Assembly: GCA_002812745.2 (NCBI GenBank)
Contig: NCSJ02000627.1
Span: 1-12,702 of the forward strand
DNA: 12,702 nt
Origin: Scytalidium lignicola
Taxonomy: Eukaryota > Ascomycota > Leotiomycetes
Direction of reading: 5' to 3'
Below are positions 1-10,300 of this stretch, piece by piece; the first letter of the stretch is position 1, and each line of letters starts with the position of its first letter. Both the position numbers and the translations under genes were made by a program. The notes beneath the pieces are model-generated. The model worked only from the letters and a program-made list of their open reading frames with translations. It was not told where the DNA came from and made no database searches.

Positions 1-10
1 TTAGTAGGTG

Positions 11-167
11 GTTGGCGTATGGGCTAGACCATACACCAACTGTAATATTGGTTTGCGTATGGGCTAGACCATACACCAACCGTAATATTGGTGTATGGGC
101 TAGACCGTTGGCCAACTGGCTAGTCAGTTGGCCAACGGGCGGAGTTGGCGTATGGGCTGGAACATAC
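11..167. repeat. Hairpin-forming minisatellite, ~40 bp unit
   Basis: Two near-identical 40-base units (11-50 and 51-90) are followed by a partial copy (91-106), a related 30-base hairpin (107-136) and a diverged partial copy (144-167). Each full unit has an inverted-repeat core, GTATGG and CCATAC around the loop GCTAGA, plus a short AT-rich spacer. The segment 107-136 has perfect 12-base arms around the loop GCTAGT. No coding potential is seen. It lies at the very start of the window and probably marks an assembly break in repetitive or subtelomeric DNA. Confidence 0.85.
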
Positions 168-1148
168 ATAACAGAGCATTGATCGTAACATATCCTTATT
201 TCAAGTGTGATCTCTGTTTACAGTGTAATCGAAGAACGCGATCGAACATGATAATTGGACAGTTCATAACCAATAGAATCGTTAGAATCGTAATCTAAGA
301 ACCAATCAAATCGCTGGAAACACATTTCAACAGCCAATCGCTATCAACTTTTAAAACGCGACAAGGGGATGCGATCCACAATGTTTTCAATACTATATAG
401 AAAGGTAATAGCTAAATATGTAAATATAAGTAAACAAAGACAAAAAGGTATTAATCAACACAATCAATACAAAAGAAGAGTTAGCATAATTATATTGTTA
501 TTAGAGTGCATAACCTGTTAAATTAGAGCACATGAAAGCATATATGTAATATAGGGTACTTAACTTGATATATTGGTATTGTACAGTAGTAACTATGTAT
601 ATGTAGAAGAGTTAACTAACGAAAGGGAAGTCATGTGTATTAGGTGAGATGAGGTGCCTCAGGTGGCAACCAGGATATTTCAACGNTTTTATTTGGTTTT
701 TATTTTTTATTTGGTTTTAATATAGTAATCGAGAGAATATCACTAATACCTCTATCCGGATACAGCTCGCTGCCGTATTTTCATCGTCGCTCTTTCTCAC
801 CAACGTGAGGGCCACACTTATAAGTCGTATTGACAACCTCGCAGCTTACTCTGCGGAGAGTTGTGGACTCAGAGTGCCGGCCGAATGAAACACAGAACGC
901 AAGATTGCGAGATCTTACATTGCAGCGCCTCCGTGTAGCATGGTAGTAAAGGCCGATCACGCGATGATTTTATTTTATATTTTCTTAGACTTCCTTCCTT
1001 TTACAGTTAAGACCACGGTAATGCGTTAAACACTCAAAAGAAAGACTATATTAATTCCAGGATCAGCAACCCTAAATATACCCGATATAATGATCGGAAA
1101 AGTCTTATACAGACGATATTTTCAGTATTTAAGAGACAGCCTAAACAT
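168..1148. other. AT-rich region without a recognisable gene
   Basis: I find no open frame with recognisable protein features, no tRNA and no transposon ends here. The stretch is AT-rich, with short T and A runs, and has one N at 686 directly before a T run. It would hold the 3' flank of the minus-strand gene ending at 1149. That gene's final codons and stop overlap an AATAAA-like string on the minus strand, a possible polyadenylation signal. Old, mutated repeat DNA cannot be excluded by eye. Confidence 0.5.
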
Positions 1149-4100
1149 TTATTGAATCGAGGATATGTCCTCAAGTATCTTATTATGCCTCTCTTTGTGC
1201 TTCCTTAGCAAACTCTCTAGTCTCGTTTGACGTTGCTCAAGCTCTGAGTTATTCTTCTCTGTGGTCTGGGACACGGTTTCCTCACCCATCAGTATTACCA
1301 GAGCAACTTGAATACGCTCCAGAATTTTGAGAACCTTTTCTTGAAGTTGATTCAAGGTTTGTTCAGTCAGCCCTTCTACTTGATCTTTAATAGCTATAGA
1401 TATGTTAGGAAAAAGAGTTTCATCTGTAATGCGAGCTTGAACTATTGTTCTTTGACGCATGGACATGCCCGGTCCTGTTCAACAAGTTAGCTTAAAGTAC
1501 TTTGAAATGCAGTATCTAATCCCGAGTCTATCTTGTAGTAGTAGAAAATCAAAGTACCTGATTCGTAACAAGCTGATCGGTACGCTGGTATCATTTCTTT
1601 AACAATGTACGACCCAGAATTGCCTTCCGAGGCTTTACGACGAATGGTCCTATAGTCTATGGTTAACGGACAAATAGTTTGAAGATGTGTCAAGCAAACC
1701 TTAGGTCTCGGTTGAAATCCTGTGTTGATAGGTCGACGCTGTATTCGATCTCTCTTATCTGCAGCATAATAACTTCTTCTAGTAGCGAAGAAAGGTGTAT
1801 TGCTGAGGAATAAATTAGTCGCAAGAGCTTTGTGCGAGTCAGAGGGATACAGTACTCTTGACATATGACCTGAGGTTATCCAATCCTGATGTTAGATTTT
1901 CGAGGAGCTCTTCGAAAACCCGAGAAAATTCTTCCTCTACAATGTCCCATTGAGCATTGAGTTCCGACCTCATTTCCCTTATCAATTCTTGGTTCCAATT
2001 TACGGTTCCACGTGTATGGCTCGAATGGTTCCCATCATGTCGGCACCAAGTGCTGTATGATACTGGATAACGTATTCAATNAAAAAGTTCCTTGATCATC
2101 AAATATAACTCACCCCAATGCCACTTGAAGATTGTTAGCTATCAGTTATACACGGGCCAATTCTAGTTGGATCATACCATGTCCCACTCTTCTCCTTTAG
2201 TAGCTGCAGCTCTCCCCCATTGCTTGCTTCGACGATCTGCGAAGATTACTTGAGAAAAGTCTTCAAAAACATCTCTCGGCGTCACATACCTATCAATTCA
2301 AGCACTTGATCGGCCAAGGCTCTTGTCAGGTCCGTTTTGGCACGGCTGAATGCGTTTACAACCTTAAACTTTTTAGCTCTTGGTTGAGTCACAGAATTAG
2401 GTGATAGAAGAAAGGGGAGATACTTTTGATTTCAATTTGGCTAAATAACCATCAAAGGACTGCTTTGAATGCAAGGAAGGCCTTGCTGAACTTTCCCGAT
2501 AATTAGCAACCCACATTTGAATTGAGTTTAGTAGGATGCCAAGGCGAGTCGCGAGGTAGTGTTTCGCTTCTAAAAGTTGTTTTTGTGCTGTGATGGAATA
2601 GCAAAAAGATCGGAGAGCAGGTATGCCACTAGCATCGACCATATGCAGGTCGCCCTTTCGGACGTACTTTTCGTAAGTTGGGTTGGATACACAGAATACC
2701 TCCAGAATACCTCCAGGCACTTTGGCGGCGTACTTGCTTTGCAGACCCGCCTTTATTTGACTATTCTGTGCTTCGATGAGAAGAAATTTTTGCCTTAGCT
2801 CGTTTTTAGTAACAACTACTAGAGTATGGGGTAGCATAATTTCGCTTACTGCCGCAGCAATTTCTTCTTCAATTTTCGATCAGTAGAACCTTTGGCAGCT
2901 AGAATTCTTTTGTCCATCTCCTCCATGATATTGAGTGGTATCGGTTTATCTGGTCCGCAGTACGCTTTTCTAGCAGTTTTCTCGTTAATGTCCTTTCAGA
3001 GTTAGGGACTACCTAGCAAAATATGTGTTACTCATTTAACTTACTTCTGCCCTCGTGCAGATGACTGCTAGATTCAAGAAGCGTCCCGCGGACGCTTCCC
3101 ATTCCAAAGGGATATGTTTGGAGAGAACATAATACAAAGAAGATTTCAAAGATTGATCAGTTATCGCCCGCGATATCTTGGCAACGATGAAGATGTGATC
3201 ACACCTCAAAAGATAGTCTTGCGTGGTCCTTACCTGCGCAAGGTTTGTATCTTGAAGACCTACACTACTTTTAGCCTTGCTATCAACTAATTGTTAGTTA
3301 TTCATCCTATACCTGGTAAATCCGCTAGGACGATGCCGGTCTTGAGAACCTGGGAACTCAGGTATACTCTAAGTGTATACATTAGCTGCTGGACTATGAG
3401 CTAGAAATCGCAGTGGCGTCTTACCGGATAACCTTTGTGAAAGGCCAGAGCTTGTCATGCGCGAAAGCGGCTGTTTTATCACAACATTCTTCGGCCGTTT
3501 CGGCCGTCGACTTCCAGAGAGCATTTGCGCGTACACTGCCTTCTGGCCACTCAAGCTCTTCTGTCCACTGAGTCAGCTGACTAACGATTCCCTCCGTTGC
3601 ACCTTCCGACATGTCTCGCAAAAGATCTTGCTTAAATTCGCGTCTGTGTTTAAATGCAGCTTCAAGTATAGACCATGCCATCTCCGATTGTCTTTTATTT
3701 TCCCAGTAATCTTCAGCATGCACTTTTTCTTCCCCAAAGCTGGGAAGGTAAAGCTTGCGATAGTTCCATACAAGCTCCTTTACTAGTTCGTGAATCTCCG
3801 ACGACGATAGGCGTTCGACCTCGATTGTTATAGGTGCCGTGTGTCTGGTTAATTTTTGCCTGTACTCAGTCATCACAGTGGTGCATGCAGAACCTAAGTC
3901 TCCCTGCTTAAAGTATAAGCTAAAAAGGTTACCAACGCTGGTTAAAACAAGAACCCTTACAGTGGGGGCAATGCCTGGACATTGTAGAAGAGAATTGATA
4001 AGACTACTTTTACCTACTTACGGTAAGCCTGCTGTGTGCCTGCGCAACGAGTACTTGACTTCATCAGGACGACCACTCACCTTCACCAGAGTCTCCTAGG

Positions 4101-6735
4101 ATGGCAATTGTCTTTGTTTCTGAGCTTCGATATTTGCTCAAACCCTCACTCATACTTCTCAGGGCTTGTAAGACTGGATTATTATCCAATTCACACATTC
4201 CTGCAAGAGCTTCAGTGGCTGCATGCGCGATTCCCTCGCCATCTCTTAACGCGGACTGAAATGCTCTAGTATAAAAAGGTGCAGCCGGAGCATCTTCCGG
4301 GATAAACAAGATCTGGTCACAGGTGATCAAAGAAGCCCAGCGTTCATAATTTCGCAGTACGAATATGATAGTACCTTCCGAACTTGACGGTAGGATATTT
4401 AGAATCCACGACAGCTCATCGTAGAAACTGTCGGAGACTTGAGACACATCATCTTCCATTTCGAGAACAAGGAGCCATCTTCCAAAGCCTGGGTCACCGA
4501 GCATGTCATTCACGAACTTGATGGCCACATTGTCTTCCATTTCGTCCGCAGTGAGCTTAATGGAGAGCCTGAGTCCAAGCAAGATGGCGATTTGTTTCAT
4601 AGATAACTTGAATTGAGATGCATTGATCCAGAATATTGGATAGAAGGGATCCATGTTTCGGAGTCGAAAAAGGGCCTCTAGGGTGATATGAACTTTCTCG
4701 GGTCCTCGCCCTGCCACAACAATCCTATTACATCCCGTTTGGGACCAGCCATTATCAACGCTGCGGACAAGGTTCGAAATCATTGAAGCTGAGGAGATGT
4801 ATATTTCTTTGTTTCTCGGATAGGGGATCATGAAAGGATTCTTGGAGTCATTTGCAATATCAAATTTATTGATATCCCGCCAATCCACATCATGTTCGAG
4901 GAGTTCTAATTCTGGGGGCATTACATAATCCTTGAACTGGGGATCAAGATAGTCTGGAGGGGTTTCTGGATCTTGTTGCATATCATAATCCTTGAGCTTT
5001 CCACCCATACTGACAAGAATTGAAGTACTTTTGTTGTCCATTGATTTGTCTTCCGCATCATCCCCAAGGTATAAGACGGATAATAAGCCGAGTTGCTTCA
5101 GGTGGGTACCAATATGAAGCAATAGCTTATCTCGGGCAGCCTCATTATGTCCCTTTGGAGCTTGAGTTGTAGTTTTTGTTCCAATGGCTTCTGATTTGGT
5201 TGAATATTCATCACAGATCCATGGAAATATGATAGCGAGCTCTTCCGGAATGGAGTTGCAGATGGGGCAGGTGTATGAAGGTCTTGCTCGCTGTAGTTCG
5301 CTCAATTCCTTTAATTCAGCTTTTTCAGTCTCATACTCAGGATGTTCTGTTTGGACATGTTGGTCGTATTTACTTTCGTCATTGAAGTAAAGATAGATAT
5401 GATTCACATCACAACACCAACCGAGAGGTTTGTGGATCTCCTCTATCCAGTTTGTCGAATGTTGCTCATCCATGTGACGACGCCACTCATCAAAGCGGAT
5501 GAAGAACTGAGGTGGTTCTGAACATTCCTCGGAGATACAGGTATACAGCTTGAGATCTCGATCTACGTGGTATCTAGCAGAGGTTAGGGGAGTTAAGTGA
5601 GGATTCTGAGAAGTGCTTACTGCCACCACCCCTTTTTCTGCAAATCTCTTTCAAATATTGGTCGACTACAGAAAGGGCACCTGGCTTCTCGGGTAATTGG
5701 ATTAACTTCTGGTGGTTCAGGGTACTTGGCGTCTTTCACGTGGACAGATATCACAGATTTGGATGCACTAAAGGACTTCTCTGAAGCAGCATATCTCTGG
5801 AGAACGTTCTTAGTGATTACAGTGCTCGGGGCAGCGTCTGAATCTTCTTGTGGTTGCTTTAATCCACTGCTTGCGGGTGTTAGCGTTCCGAGTTCAACTG
5901 AACTGTTCCTTTTATTCGGTGTGCTGTATTTTCGAGACTGAACATTTCTTGTAAGGGCCGGAATTGGATCCCCGTTTCCAATTTGAGTCTGTACAGGAAC
6001 GATCTCATGTTTCTTTTTAAATTTCTCCTGGCGACGTTGCCGGTAGAGAATACTAAAATACCGAAATGAGATGGACACAGCTAGCTGTCTGTAGAGGGAT
6101 ATTGGGCTTTTCGTGACACTTTCATTCCGGATGCCATCAAAGAACATATGTCTCAAACGAAGAAATACCATATTCTCGATAGATCCGTCATCATTCTTCT
6201 GGAGGAAATTGTTGATCCTTTGAGTAAGAGTCGAGGATGAAGACTGCTGAATTGCAATTCCGAGACGATAGAGGCCGTCAATGGCTGCCTTCAGTGCCCA
6301 CAATGTTTCTACCAGGGGGATGGAAGACCGCGATTCTGATGGATGGTTGATTTGCTCTGCAATTAAGTATTGCAACCTCTCTCTTGAAACCTCGGGATCT
6401 TCTAAGTGTTCATCATCGAGCTCTTTGGCTGTAAAAAATCAGTTTTATTTTCACCTAGAGTAAACATATTATCTGGACGTACTGCGGTCTAAACTTCGAT
6501 ATACTATTTGCAGAAATTGGAGGACAAGTTGGTTGATTGATTCGCTGTACTTCAAACGGGTGTCTAGCGAGACATTATTTGGAGCGAAAACTCCAAGATA
6601 TGATGCCCAGTGCATGAATCTGTGGTGTAATACTTCTGTGACAAGAACACTGGCGGCCTCTGGTTTGCTGAGGATGTTGATGAAGAGATTACTGCATAGG
6701 TCGGAGATATCAAATATTGCGGTGCTGTTCGCCAT
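1149..6735 (-). CDS. C2H2 zinc-finger / degenerate NB-ARC / SLIP-GC-like large GTPase fusion, 16 exons
   Basis: Reconstructed by joining phase-compatible exons: 6735-6483, 6428-5621, 5573-4081, 4013-3961, 3903-3425, 3368-3313, 3259-3045, 2992-2850, 2793-2424, 2368-2290, 2236-2178, 2123-2114, 2062-1856, 1802-1700, 1649-1558, 1474-1149. The total is 4746 nt, 1581 residues plus stop. Residues 1-~200 match the helical N-terminus of fungal AcuF-type C2H2 proteins. Zinc-binding pairs lie at about 335-512. Residues ~640-765 resemble a worn NB-ARC core. From ~847 there is a GTPase with P-loop GDSGEGKSS, a G2-like GSACTT (873-878), G3 DLPG (1045-1048) and a G4-like CTRAED (1115-1120), followed by a long helical part with the WHW and CRHDG motifs I remember from fungal SLIP-GC-like proteins. 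The role is unknown; an immune or allorecognition sensor is my inference. The start at 6735 is chosen because family members begin about there. The intron near 2369-2423 is the least certain. The N at 2081 falls inside an intron. Confidence 0.85.
3045..4096 (-). other. GTPase (G) domain, SLIP-GC/NUGGC-like
   Basis: G1 (GxxGxGKS) is split by an intron at 4080-4014, between the second-last glycine region and the lysine; the spliced product restores a perfect P-loop. G2-like threonines follow in GSACTT, then G3 DLPG ending at exon 3368-3313, and a G4-like TRAED across the junction 3045/2992. All intron phases agree. These motifs suggest an active GTPase, unlike the NB-ARC-like part before it. 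Confidence 0.85.
4340..4717 (-). other. Degenerate NB-ARC-like (STAND) module
   Basis: Spacing and flanking words follow fungal NB-ARC domains. There is a strand-loop at 638-650 where the P-loop should be, a FWINASQF strand (compare FW-x-A-S in fungal NB-ARC), a Walker-B-like WLLVLEMEDD (720-729), and a sensor-like IIFVLRN (756-762). The P-loop reads GRGPEKVH in place of G-x-G-G-x-G-K-T/S, and the Walker B aspartate is replaced by glutamate. I infer that nucleotide binding is lost and the module serves as a scaffold or decoy. Confidence 0.55.
5102..5679 (-). other. AcuF-type C2H2 zinc-finger block in the GTPase fusion gene
   Basis: Four cysteine/histidine groups are visible in the spliced protein: CPFC at 335-338; C366/C371 with H387/H392; C407/C408 with H426/H431; and CPIC at 456-459 with H507/H511. 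The surrounding words HKPLGWCCD, RPSYTCPIC and LLLHIGTHLKQLGL are hallmarks of the N-terminal module found on many fungal NLR-like, ankyrin and kinase fusion proteins. Its ligand is not known to me. A 47-nt intron (5620-5574) interrupts the first finger. Confidence 0.8.
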
Positions 6736-6963
6736 ATTTCTCCGGACCAGTCATCAGATGGCGAGAAATTCTCGCATCTGGGAGAGAAGAGGATCCCAAG
6801 ATGAATAGCACAGGAATATCTGTCCTTGAGCCTATTCGTATCATCAGTTAGATCTAGGGGAGTGATAAACAGTAATCGAATAGAACACGTCGTTGGAATT
6901 CCCTCGAATTCCCACGAATCAACATGAGTCTAACAAAAAGTATGCACTTGTACATTCACGGTT

Positions 6964-7017
6964 AGCGTCATACAGACCAACCCTCTGGGGGGTGGGTCTG
7001 AAACAGAAAGAGACGCT
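6964..7017. repeat. Imperfect inverted repeat with AGCGTC/GACGCT ends
   Basis: The outer ends AGCGTC (6964-6969) and GACGCT (7012-7017) are perfect reverse complements. Inside, 6974-6983 and 6990-6999 pair with one mismatch in ten around a G-rich loop. It could be a small hairpin regulatory site or a remnant of a miniature inverted-repeat element. No target-site duplication could be assigned. Confidence 0.6.
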
Positions 7018-7019
7018 AT

Positions 7020-7067
7020 GGTTGGTTCGCGGCTGACGCAATTTCATTGCCAGCCACCCGAACCACC
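7020..7067. repeat. 48-base imperfect hairpin
   Basis: The centre is a perfect GCAAT-TTC-ATTGC hairpin (7038-7050). The flanks 7020-7035 and 7051-7067 pair with a few bulges (GGTTGGTTCG against CGAACCACC). It adjoins the inverted repeat at 6964-7017 and a third small one, TTACCG/CGGTAA at 7070-7085, making a cruciform-prone block of about 120 bases. Confidence 0.65.
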
Positions 7068-7344
7068 TATTACCGATACCGGTAAGTCTAGAAAGCCAGT
7101 ATCACAATAGGGGCACTCGCTTATAAATCAGCCACAACGCAGTTGCTTCATCCAGCCATGTTCTTCAATGTTCTTTACTGTCAACAGATATACACCCAAT
7201 TACAATCGCGGGTCTTAAAAGCTTACTAAATTAAGCGTGCAATGATTGACTGTCCTTAAATTCTCATAGCAGTGACGGTACCAACTTCTGCGATCGTTGA
7301 CGGTCATCGCTCAGTAGTGTAGCGGCTACTCCCGTCTCCTAGCA

Positions 7345-10300
7345 ATGCAGCCATCTTCAAATGAATCAGCTTACTTGCAGATCTTTAGATCTGTACGGCC
7401 ATTATTCGCTTCTGACATCCCATGGGCAGTTGAACAGGGGAGCAAGGATGACATCTCCGCACGCTCTGATATCAAGTTTTATGGTGCTTTGATGAAGGTG
7501 TGTATGGGGGAATTTCCAGCTTATACACAACAAGAGCATTTTGCAACTTTGGACACTTTTGCTCTCTTTATCGCCCATGATCTACAACAATTTCTGTTCA
7601 TATTACAAGATCTTATAGATGACAAAATTAAAGATGAAATTGTTATTTCCGCAGTGAGTATTCCTGATGCATACAAATACGGTATCCACTCTACCTTGAC
7701 TTGATAGTTTGATAGAACCCTGACCCTCGATTTTAGTCAAATGATATCGATGAAAGGTTCCTGAAACTTAAAATTTTGGATCAGAAGCTGCAGAGTTTAA
7801 CAAGTGGTGAATTTAATGCTCAGGACTACTTTTGTTTTCTTCGTGTACATCAAAATCCAGCCAATTTAAAGAAGGTTGTGGAAGGCGTTATGAAACTTAA
7901 TGATCGATTAACGACAGAGATGAGCAAACGTGGCCCTGACGCAACATATGTTCCAAAAACCAGAACTGATACTACCTCTACCACTTCGACGTCGTGGCTC
8001 GAAACGAATTTTAATCCCTCATTCTGGAGCTCCTCCCATAGGCTGTTCAGGGCTTTAGTGCACAACTTGAGTCAATGCAAATTCCCCAGGCACAGTGCCA
8101 TGTTGAAATTGAAGGGTATGCAGCATCCTAAACCGCAGGATCATGACGCGGAGTTCAATATTTTACTGTCGTTCTGTCCAAAGCAGGACTTATGGCAAGA
8201 AACATTATGCCACGTTCGCTATCAGAAGTTGGTAATCACTGCATCAAGTGTTCTCTACTTCTGTTACTAACTGGGTCTGTAGCCCTACTGCATCCGAACT
8301 GGAGTCGCTTGATATCACGCCCTTCGAGAATGTCTGTGAGACAGTTCAGATGGCCAAGAATTATGAACAACTTCCCCACATTTTTGTTTACGAAGGAGGC
8401 CTTTGGGTCGAATGTCACGATTACGAACCTTTGTATCCAAAAGCAGCTCCAACCATGACCCTCGCAAAGCTAATTGATTGCGGATCCTTGAAAGGCTTGC
8501 GGGATTTTCAGTTGAAGGACAGGTGGATTCTAGCTCTTACGCTAGCCAAGAGCCTTCTTCAACTGCATAACGGTCCATGGCTCCAAACACTGTGGACATC
8601 AGAGAATCTTTTTTTTTATGTGCGACGATCACAACAAGGAGTGTAAAGTGTACAATATCCATCATCCATTCATTTCCTGTGTCGTTTCCGACGACCCACC
8701 CAGCCTACCGAAGGCTGCCTGTATCGAGATGTATCTCGAGAAGTATCCATTACTTCTATCCTTCGGCCAATTCCTGCTAGAGCTGGCTATAGGGGAAAAG
8801 CTTCCAGCTACAAAAACGGGAGATGGAGTCCCCAGTCAGTATTTAACTCTGAAGAAAAACTTTAATAAATTGAAGGGAAGCCTCAGCACCTATTATGCAC
8901 AGGCGATTGAAGGATGCCTTAAATTTCACCTATGGCTAAAGCACGAGGAGGGATCCGATGAAGACATCCGGATCCGGTCTGCTATTTTCAAAAGAATTAT
9001 TGAACCCCTGGAAAAGAATCTTCAAATCTTCATTAACAATCCAACACCCGTTGAGGGGAGAAAATCAATGACTTCTAGTAGTGGTCTTTCAAGCCGCTCT
9101 CCTAGCCACAGAGATTTGTATCTTGATTTGCCAGAGATACTGGAGGACAAGAGTCCACGACAACTTTTAGGCACCCTCCCTTATCGTGATGTTGAAATTT
9201 CTCTCCCCCCAGCAGTTGAAAACTTGGGGTCTGATAATTCACAACTCACCGGTGTCTCATGCTACAATTCAAACGCACCTTGTGCATCGGCTCTCGCAGA
9301 TGACAAATGTCGAATTGAAACGGTCACGCCAGCAGAGAATATCCAGCTTTGGTCTCAGGGTATGGAGGAAAAGAATATCGATAGGAAAGTTTCTGTATCC
9401 ATCACTACCAAATCTGCACAGCTTGATTGCACACAAATCCAGGATGATGCTTCAATGGGCACTGAACCCGATTCGGGCGGGCAAAGGGGGGTTTTACTTG
9501 GAGCCTTCGACACCAAAAAGCCGGACACACAAGAATACACGTACGTACTTTGATACTTAAGTCCGGTATCTTTTTTTGTATACTGACAAGATAGTCAGAT
9601 CCCCGCAGTGGCCTGATACGTTCAAAGAATTATTTCAGCTGTATAGCAGGCAATTCCAGGAGATGGACTCCGACAAGCCTGTGAAGGTTGCTATACTTGA
9701 TACTGGTATCGATTTGCTTCATCCAGACTTCCAAAGGCCTCGATCGAATTTCAAACAAAGAGGTATAAACCCCGTCGACCGTGAGCTTAACCAGATTGAT
9801 CGTATTAGAGGTTGGAAAAATTTCTGCAATGATCGAAGTGATATTCAGGATGTTGCAGATATCGACGGCCACGGGACTCACGTTGCTGGAATTATCTTGC
9901 AGCTCGCACCAAGAGCAGAGCTTTATATAGCTCGTGTGTGCGAGGGCGACGAGAACTACGGGAGAACTGCACAAAATCAAGCAATCAACATGTCAAATTC
10001 AAAGCGGAAACAGTCTGCACAAATGAAGAAGGTTGACCCTAGTAGAGTTGAAAAAGTACGTTTGCTCATGATTCTTGAACCAGATTTCTGGCAGCGTTAA
10101 CGGTCGGTTTAAACAGGCAATTGAATGGGCAATCGAGCGTGGAGTGCACCTTATCAATATGTCCTTCGGNTTTTGAGGACCGTGACAACGGCCTTGATCA
10201 GGTTCTCAAAAAGGCGAGAGAGAATAGCATAGCTGTTTTTGCAGCAGCGTCAAACTCAGGTAACCATGGGCCTGCGGCTTGGCCAGCAAGAGACTTCGAG

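Larger units (their letters stand above)
6736..7344. promoter_or_regulatory. Divergent intergenic region (609 bp)
   Basis: It separates the translation starts of the minus-strand GTPase fusion and the plus-strand DUF7580-protease gene, so it should carry promoters for both. No clear TATA box is obvious close to either start. The middle is occupied by stacked inverted repeats (6964-7085), listed separately. A short palindromic string with GCGAGAATTTCTCGC lies at about 6762-6775, near the start of the minus-strand gene. Confidence 0.5.

Noticed and set aside
11..136. Regular repeats and spacers at the left end considered as a CRISPR array.
   Set aside because: The spacers are nearly identical, the units are tandem and the genome is eukaryotic; this is a minisatellite.
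2794..2849. Alternative unspliced reading through the segment before 2793, which is open in the next frame.
   Set aside because: The upstream exon frame stops there, while a 56-nt intron with TACTAAA branch and matching phase joins DRKLKKKLLRQ to the following family sequence.
3457..4269. Plus-strand open frames at 3457-3786, 3839-4099 and 4036-4269.
   Set aside because: They lie opposite GTPase exons with clear family motifs and have no protein features of their own.
5574..5629. Separate minus-strand gene starting at 5629.
   Set aside because: That start lies by an intron (5620-5574); the phase-matched junction continues the zinc-finger frame from 5621, so it is the same gene.
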